Shown here one piece after another: positions 58,081 to 64,000 of a stretch of 64,000 nucleotides of DNA (its first letter is position 1; every line of letters begins with the position of its first letter). The notes below the pieces were generated by a model, which worked only from the letters and a program-made list of their open reading frames with translations, searched no databases and was not told the DNA's origin. The stretch comes from Geosiphon pyriformis (Eukaryota > Glomeromycota > Glomeromycetes > Archaeosporales > Geosiphonaceae): assembly GCA_016748015.1 (NCBI GenBank), contig JAAOMT010000607.1, forward strand, positions 323,958-387,957. The letters run 5' to 3'. Made by a program: the position numbers and the translations under genes.

Positions 58081-58289
58081 CATACACAAAATTTTGGAAA
58101 ATGGATCTTACAAGTTATGATTAGAAAACAGAATTCTGAAAAAAACAGCACATAGAAATCATTTAAAAATTTATTAAACAACACAAAAATTGACATTATT
58201 GGTACCATAACTAAGAGCACAAATTCCATTAATCAGACTAAAAAATATACCACGAGATATGAAACCAATTATAATCATCAAAACATAAC

Positions 58290-59152
58290 TATAACACATG
58301 CCAAAATTTAGATATTACATATATATAAGCCTTAAGACCACAAAAAAGGAAATGATAGAAATTTCAAACATAGATCTTTTAGACAAAATTTTAAAATTAT
58401 CTAAACAATTATTTAATAAAATTCAAAAATCTACATCTCAAATAGAGATTATAATCAATAAAAAAAAGATAAGATATAGAGATAAGGAGAAAAAGAGATA
58501 AGCAAAAGTTCAACTAAAACTAACTATTCCTATCTTTACACTCTGCCCAAGAAAAAAATTTTACAAAAAAGAATTAAATATATTTCTTAGACAGAACATG
58601 AAGAAAAAGAAGGGGAGAAAGAAAAAGAAGTAAAAAAATTGGATAAAAAACAAAAACAATTATATACAACATAATTGGCTTTCAAGCTAGAAAAAATTAA
58701 AGAATCTTTAACTTATAGAACCAAACTTCCTAAAACAGGGAAGTGGACACCAAACAATGTCCAAGAGTAGAAAAAAACTCTCTTCAACATATTGGTTTTA
58801 CAAAATTAGGGAACAACTAGACTTAAAAAACCCATATAGAGACTACAACCAGAAAACTTTTAACAAAGAAGCAATACAACAAGTAGAAAAATTTATAGGA
58901 AGAAGCAACCAGACACTATACTACAAAGCAACATGTCGATTATACATCACTTTTTAATATTGTTCAAACATACTATTGAATGAATCTTTAAAAAAGATAA
59001 CAGTTAACAACATAAGATAAATGACTAATCAACAGTTTGAAAATTTACAAAAAGCCATAGTCAACATAACCATTAAATATTACATGAATAAAGTTCTATT
59101 AACAGATATAACTGATTTTGCAGAAGCTCAATATTAAAAAAAAAGATGATAA
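58290..59152 (+). pseudogene. Copy C post-integrase region and polypurine tract
   Basis: Open pieces at 58298-58501 and 58757-58957, the latter with QLDLKNPYRDYNQKTFNKEAI and IQQVEKFIGRSNQTLYYKAT. It continues to FAEAQY and TAA near 59136, then an A/G-rich tract just before the LTR. Conserved with the other three copies; no known domain recognised. Confidence 0.6.
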
Positions 59153-60110
59153 TATTACTTGAAGAAAAAAAGCCTATCAAAAAAAAAAGAAAAAATGTCA
59201 TCTAAAAAAAAAACATAAAATAAATATGAAGGAACACAAAATAATATGCAATAATATTAGATAATATATTATAACATAGGATAATGTGTTATAATGCAGA
59301 ATAACATAGAATAATGCATTATAACATAGAATAACATATTATAATACAAGATAACACAAAATAACATGTAATAATATCAGATAATATGTTATAACATAGG
59401 ATAATTAGTTATAACATAAGAAAATAAAGTGATAGTTAGCAAGAACAGACAATCCAAAGCAATCCTGTAAAACTAAAAAATTTGTACATATAACAGTAGC
59501 ATTAGAAGCAAAAAAACAGAATTGTTAGACAAAAATTCATTAATTACTATTCCCTAGTTAAAAACCATATTATTCTAAATATCAATAAATATACTTATTC
59601 AGCATTTCAAATCCAATTATTTGCTATCAACTCTAAATGTTGATAGTAATTGATACTTGACTATACTAGAACAATAGCTTTTAATCATGACTATTGACAA
59701 GATATTAATTTGCAATTGTTTTGGCTTATTTTTTTTATTTTTTTTTTTATTTTTTTTATTTTTATTTTTTTTATTTTGTTGTGTTTACTAATTGATTAAG
59801 GATTAAGTACTGAGTTATTAACATCAAGAATTGCCTGGTAAAAGACCTCTGTGAGTGGGTAGAACACATAAGAATTACAGATTGCTTATCAGAGGATTGT
59901 TGGCCATCAAGCTGAGAAAAAAATTAACAGAATTATGATTTTGGGAAGCTACAGATAAAAATAACATGAAAATTTCTGTCCATTATATAAAGAACTCAAT
60001 TAAAACCTTTAGAACACGAAAACCTTCAGATTACTACCATCCTATATCAATTGAGCACCAAGTTACAGGTTTGTTATTTGTTTTAAGACCCCAAATAATC
60101 ACTTGTAACA
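59153..60110 (+). repeat. 3' LTR of copy C
   Basis: 958 bp, starts TATTACTTGAAGAAAAAAAG and ends CACTTGTAACA. Same array (59225-59415), T-rich block (59730-59780) and U5 as the 5' LTR. The pair differs at scattered sites, many of them A/G or C/T differences. Confidence 0.9.
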
Positions 60111-62220
60111 ACATGTAATTAGTTATTTAAGCCAGTTTAGACTATACTATATTGCTATAATAGAAGTAAATTTATCTAAAGTCAACATCTTTTGAATTAT
60201 ATCAAATAATATAACACTATAAAAGATTAATCTAACCAGTTATTTAGCTGTTTTTAAGTAATTAGTTTTAATATTTTTGGTTTATATGTCTAAAAAAACA
60301 TTAAATTAAAAAATATATCATTATCAACACTAACTGAAAAATCTGAATTACCAAACATGTTAATATTATTTATACAACACTTTTTTTTTAGTAAAACCAC
60401 TTTTTTTCCTAACTTACCAACAACTTTGCTAAAAAAATCCAAATAAATTATAAGTTTATTAACCTTGAGATTAAAAACACTGCTTAAAACCAAATTATCA
60501 TTAATGAACTGTTCAAATGTAGTAACTAAAGAGCTAATAGGCTTAATAATTAATTTAATCAATGTAAAAAGTTTGGTCAGATTAAATTTCAAAAAAAACA
60601 ACTAAAACAGCACCAAAAAGTCATCAATAACAACAGAAAAGAAGACAAAAGTCATCAAAAATCAAAATTCAGAAGAGCTCAAAGAAGTAAAAGCTTTGGC
60701 ATAAGACTTAAAGCTAACAAAACAAAGTGTAAACATCTTAAAAGTCTTAAGAAGAGAAGGTGAAAACATTTTATAATCTACAGCCAGATAATTTATTTTT
60801 TAATATCTAAAACAGTATCAACAGCCAGAGATTTTTTATTAAATATAGCACTTTTTTAGTGTACTAGTTTTGCTTACAGCAGTATTTAAATTCACTTAAA
60901 ATCTAAACATAACTAGAGCAAACTAAAAACAATAATCAGAATTAAGAAAGTAAAAAATAAAACATGTTTAATTACAAACTTAAGAAATCATATTACTAAT
61001 TTTAAAAACAGTACAGCCAAAAAAAAAGTTAACCAACTTGGTCTTAAATCTATTATAAGACAGAATAATCTCATTTTGATTTATTATAGAGAAAATTTTA
61101 ACATTATTTTTACCTACTAAAACTGATCAATAATTTAAAATAGATACAGCAAAATTCAGGTTTTCAAAATAAACAACCACATATTATCAAATACTAGTAG
61201 ACTTTAACATAATACAAACAACTTTACTAAACACATTAAGAGCTGTTTTAATATTAACAACAGATATACTTAAAAGTATATTATACAGCACAACAGCAGC
61301 AGAAGAAGAACCAAATTTAGAAACTACCAAAGATTTGACAATTTAAAATTAACTAAATAAACAGAACTTGTAAGCTCAACCAAAAAAGCAGCTTTCAAAA
61401 ACTCTTGAAAAGCAAACTCTATACAAAAAAGCTTTATATTGTTTTTTAATACTGACTTTGTATTTAAAAAGCCATGTATAGACTAGAAAACAATCTTAAT
61501 ATAAGCCAATTTAATTTTGAAAATAGTATTAAACATCTATTCAGCAAATCTTTAATGACTAGTAATAATTTCTCAAGTATTACCAATAGCAGCACCAAAA
61601 ATCAATAAAAAAGACAATTTAGTTTTTATTTGGTCAATATAGTTTTTAAGAACAAATAACTCTACAAAAAATGATTATTTTAATTTTAAAACCAGTAAAA
61701 ATTTGTTAGAAGACATCATATTTGACAACATAGCTAGTAGTTAATTTTAGCTTATCTTAGACAATATATTAGATAATACAACAAAAATTTTATATAAAAT
61801 CTCATTTGGAAATTACAAAAAAATTTGGTGTAACAATAACAAAAGTAAACAACTGCTCTCATTTTTTTTAAAAAAAAAATGCTAACAGTATTTGATGTAA
61901 AAACTATAAAAAAAACCAGCTTATTGACTAGTCTATTATTAAAAAATTTTAGGCTCTTTAAAAAAATAAAGACAATATTAAGACTAATCTAAATATGTCT
62001 TTTTGAGAAGACTTTGACCAGAAAAAAACCAATCAAAAATAAGAAAAATGCTTTAGTGGTCATTAAAAATAGTTTTTTATTATAAATATTTAAGAAAAAA
62101 GCTTTTAAGACATTCTGTTTAATAATTTTTACAACAAAAAGAGCTTTTTTGATTGAAATTTTATTAAATATCTCAAGAAAAATATTAGTTATAGCTTTTT
62201 TACTCTTTATTCTGGTTATA
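60111..62220 (-). pseudogene. LINE-6 ORF1 of a distinct LINE family, decayed
   Basis: On the minus strand, from about 62215 downward, words in order include KKALFVVKIIKQNV, FCIEFAFQEFLKAAFLVELTSSVYL (about 61430-61355), SAAVVLYNILLS (RRM-like), VVVYFENLNFAVS and VLVGKNNVKI (61170-61085), and NQNEIILSYNRFKTKLVNF (61075-61020). Near 60860 a degenerate knuckle reads YCFRY..INYLAVDYK (Cys to Tyr changes), then PISSLVTTFEQFINDNLVLSS (the open piece 60601-60290) and GKKVVLLKKKCC. It reaches the copy C LTR at 60110. Different from the ORF1 of LINE-1 and LINE-2. Confidence 0.65.
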
Positions 62221-64000
62221 AATATAAAATTAAGAAGACAAAAAATTTAATTTTTTTAAAATTTATAATACAAAAAAATTAATTATTAATAAAATAAACC
62301 AAATAAAATAATTAAAATAAACTGAAATTTATAAATATTAAACCAAAGAGAATTAATAATGTGTTTTTTAGATAAATTAATTTTTATAAGCATTAATATA
62401 TATAAAATTTTTTGTTTATAATATAAAAAAAAGTTGAAATTATAATTTTTAAATATTAAATTTTTTAAAACTAAAAATACAAATAAAAGTTAACTTAAAA
62501 GAATAAAATATTATTTTATTAAAAACAATATTTTTAATTTATTAATTTAATACCAAAATTTATTAAAAAAAATTATGTGATCTATTATTTTTATTAATAT
62601 ATTAAATAAAAATAATTAAAATTATATAAACTTAAAAAAATTTATATAATTTATTTGTATAATAAATATATTAATTTAAATTATAACTTAGTTCAAAATA
62701 TTAATATTATAATTTAAATTACTAGTTTTATTTAATAATAACATATTAATTTAAAAAATATTGCTTTTTTTAAGATTAAATTATATTAAATTAAAATTTG
62801 TATTTATTTTGCATTTAGGCTTTTTATATAATATTATATTTATTTTAAAACTTATTAATTTTAATTTTTTAAACTTATAAAACATCAATAGTTTTAATTA
62901 TTTTATTATAAACAATTTTATTATTTATAATTTTTATCAATTTTTTTTGTTATATTATTTATTTTAACATAAAAATTCTAAAAAATAAGTATTGTTTTTA
63001 ATTATTGTATTTTTTTAGCATAAAAATTATTTTTAAAAATTTATATATAATCTAAATATAATTTATTTTTAATATTTAAAATTGTTTTTGAAAATATTTA
63101 ACTATAAATTTTAAATAATAATTAATATTAATTATTAGTTTTAACAAATATACTTTGATAATTTAAATAAAAATATAGAAAACATCCAACTACTAAAAAT
63201 TTTTACAAATTAATATGACTTAGCAAATTTCAGAACATATTAAAGTATTTTTCAAACAAGTAAACACATAATTAGACAATTCAATATTACTACACATTAA
63301 ATACAACACTTTTGGATAATCTTTATTTCAGAGATACAGATAAAAATTTTGGACATTATATAGGTAGATGTTTTAAGAGTTTTGACTATTGCAAAAAGAG
63401 CCAAAATTTTTATACAAAGATTTGATCTCTTGGATATAAAACTTATTTCACTTCAGGTATTATATATTTTATTATTAATAAAATTAAAAATTTAAATTAT
63501 AATAAAAAAGTAAGTAAGTAATATATTTTATTGTTAAAAACAGAAAATTGCAAAATAAAACCAGTAAAAAATATAATTTAAGACAATTTAAATTGTCTTA
63601 TTAATAAAAACTTTTATTATTAAGTAAAAAATCAATTATACAGCATTTTTAATCTTTTTAATTTTAATTATAGATTTTAAATATATTCTATAATTATATA
63701 AGTGTTTATGTCTTTTTACTTTGTACAAAAAAAGATTATAAAGGTTTTTTAAAGCAAAAAAAATATATTTTATTTTATAAAAATCTTAAATAAATTCAAA
63801 ATTCAAAGTTTTTAATAAAATTTTTTATTAATGTATTGTTTTATATACTTTTTTAATATTAATTTTAAACTATTAATTAATTAATATAATAACATTATAT
63901 GCTTGCAATATAGTTACAATTATGTTTACACATATACTAAATTTTAAAAAAACTAACTAGTAATAAACGATATTTCAAAGTTATAGTATAGCAAAAAAAC
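62221..64000. other. AT-rich terminal region without identified gene
   Basis: Mostly A/T runs. One stretch (63290-63470) is less biased and can be read as FRDTDKNFGHYIGRCFKSF on the plus strand, but it lacks an open frame and I recognise no family. Nothing else seen. Confidence 0.3.

Larger units (their letters stand above)
49857..60110 (+). mobile_element. Ty3/gypsy dUTPase element copy C, full length, decayed
   Basis: 10254 bp with LTRs 49857-50813 and 59153-60110 and a 4-bp duplication ATAT/ACAT (49853-49856 and 60111-60114, one transition). It has the same internal order as the other copies. Stops, frameshifts and active-site changes (protease Asp to Asn, RT YLDN, CCHC His to Tyr) make it inactive. 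Uninterrupted by other insertions, it is the simplest copy for reading the architecture. Confidence 0.9.

Noticed and set aside
63290-63470. Possible coding exon near the right edge
   Set aside because: Composition is slightly less AT-biased, but there is no open frame, splice-site pair or family signature that I can support.

Overview
This 64 kb window looks like an AT-rich fungal nuclear genome. Its transposons carry protein signatures I associate with arbuscular mycorrhizal fungi (Glomeromycotina, possibly a Gigaspora-like lineage); that assignment is inference from remembered protein patterns. I found no host gene, tRNA or rRNA. Nearly everything recognisable is a transposable element or a relic of one, and nearly all are broken by stop codons, homopolymer frameshifts and nested insertions. 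Most interpretable damage is C-to-T or G-to-A (Trp and Gln codons to stops, Asp to Asn, Glu to Lys, His to Tyr, LTR ends TG to TA).

Layout, left to right. 1-3735: a non-LTR retrotransposon (LINE-1) on the minus strand, with ORF1 and the 5' part of ORF2, cut by the window edge. 3736-8817: the 3' two thirds of a Ty3/gypsy element (copy A, plus strand) ending in an LTR, itself inserted in an older gypsy fragment (A2, 8818-10645) that also holds a 655 bp solo LTR-like insertion. 10646-12070: unassigned, with one broken minus-strand ORF. 12071-13110: another gypsy integrase relic (D). 13240-21010: an almost complete LINE (LINE-2, plus strand), split by a 920 bp solo LTR (family Y). 21171-22045: a truncated LTR. 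22046-43059: gypsy copy B (plus strand), split by a complete minus-strand gypsy element (30862-41950), which is itself split by a second family-Y solo LTR. 43060-44935: two LINE 3' relics, the second extremely AT-rich. 47190-49130: a decayed DDE transposase gene. 49279-49488: a LINE ORF1 scrap. 49857-60110: a full-length gypsy element (copy C) with two LTRs of about 957 bp. 60111-62220: ORF1 of a different LINE family on the minus strand, into which copy C appears to have inserted. The remaining AT-rich stretches hold nothing I can identify.

The gypsy elements share one architecture: LTR, primer-binding site, gag with a CCHC knuckle, aspartic protease, cysteine-rich segment, Asn/Ser-rich linker, a dUTPase domain, reverse transcriptase, RNase H, integrase, a conserved region of unknown function after the integrase, a purine-rich tract, LTR. 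The minus-strand copy at 30862-41950 is the best preserved at the catalytic positions checked and is the youngest insertion in its nest. The LTRs share ends and an R/U5 backbone but carry different palindromic tandem arrays just upstream of the TATA-like box. I consider that the least expected pattern in the window.
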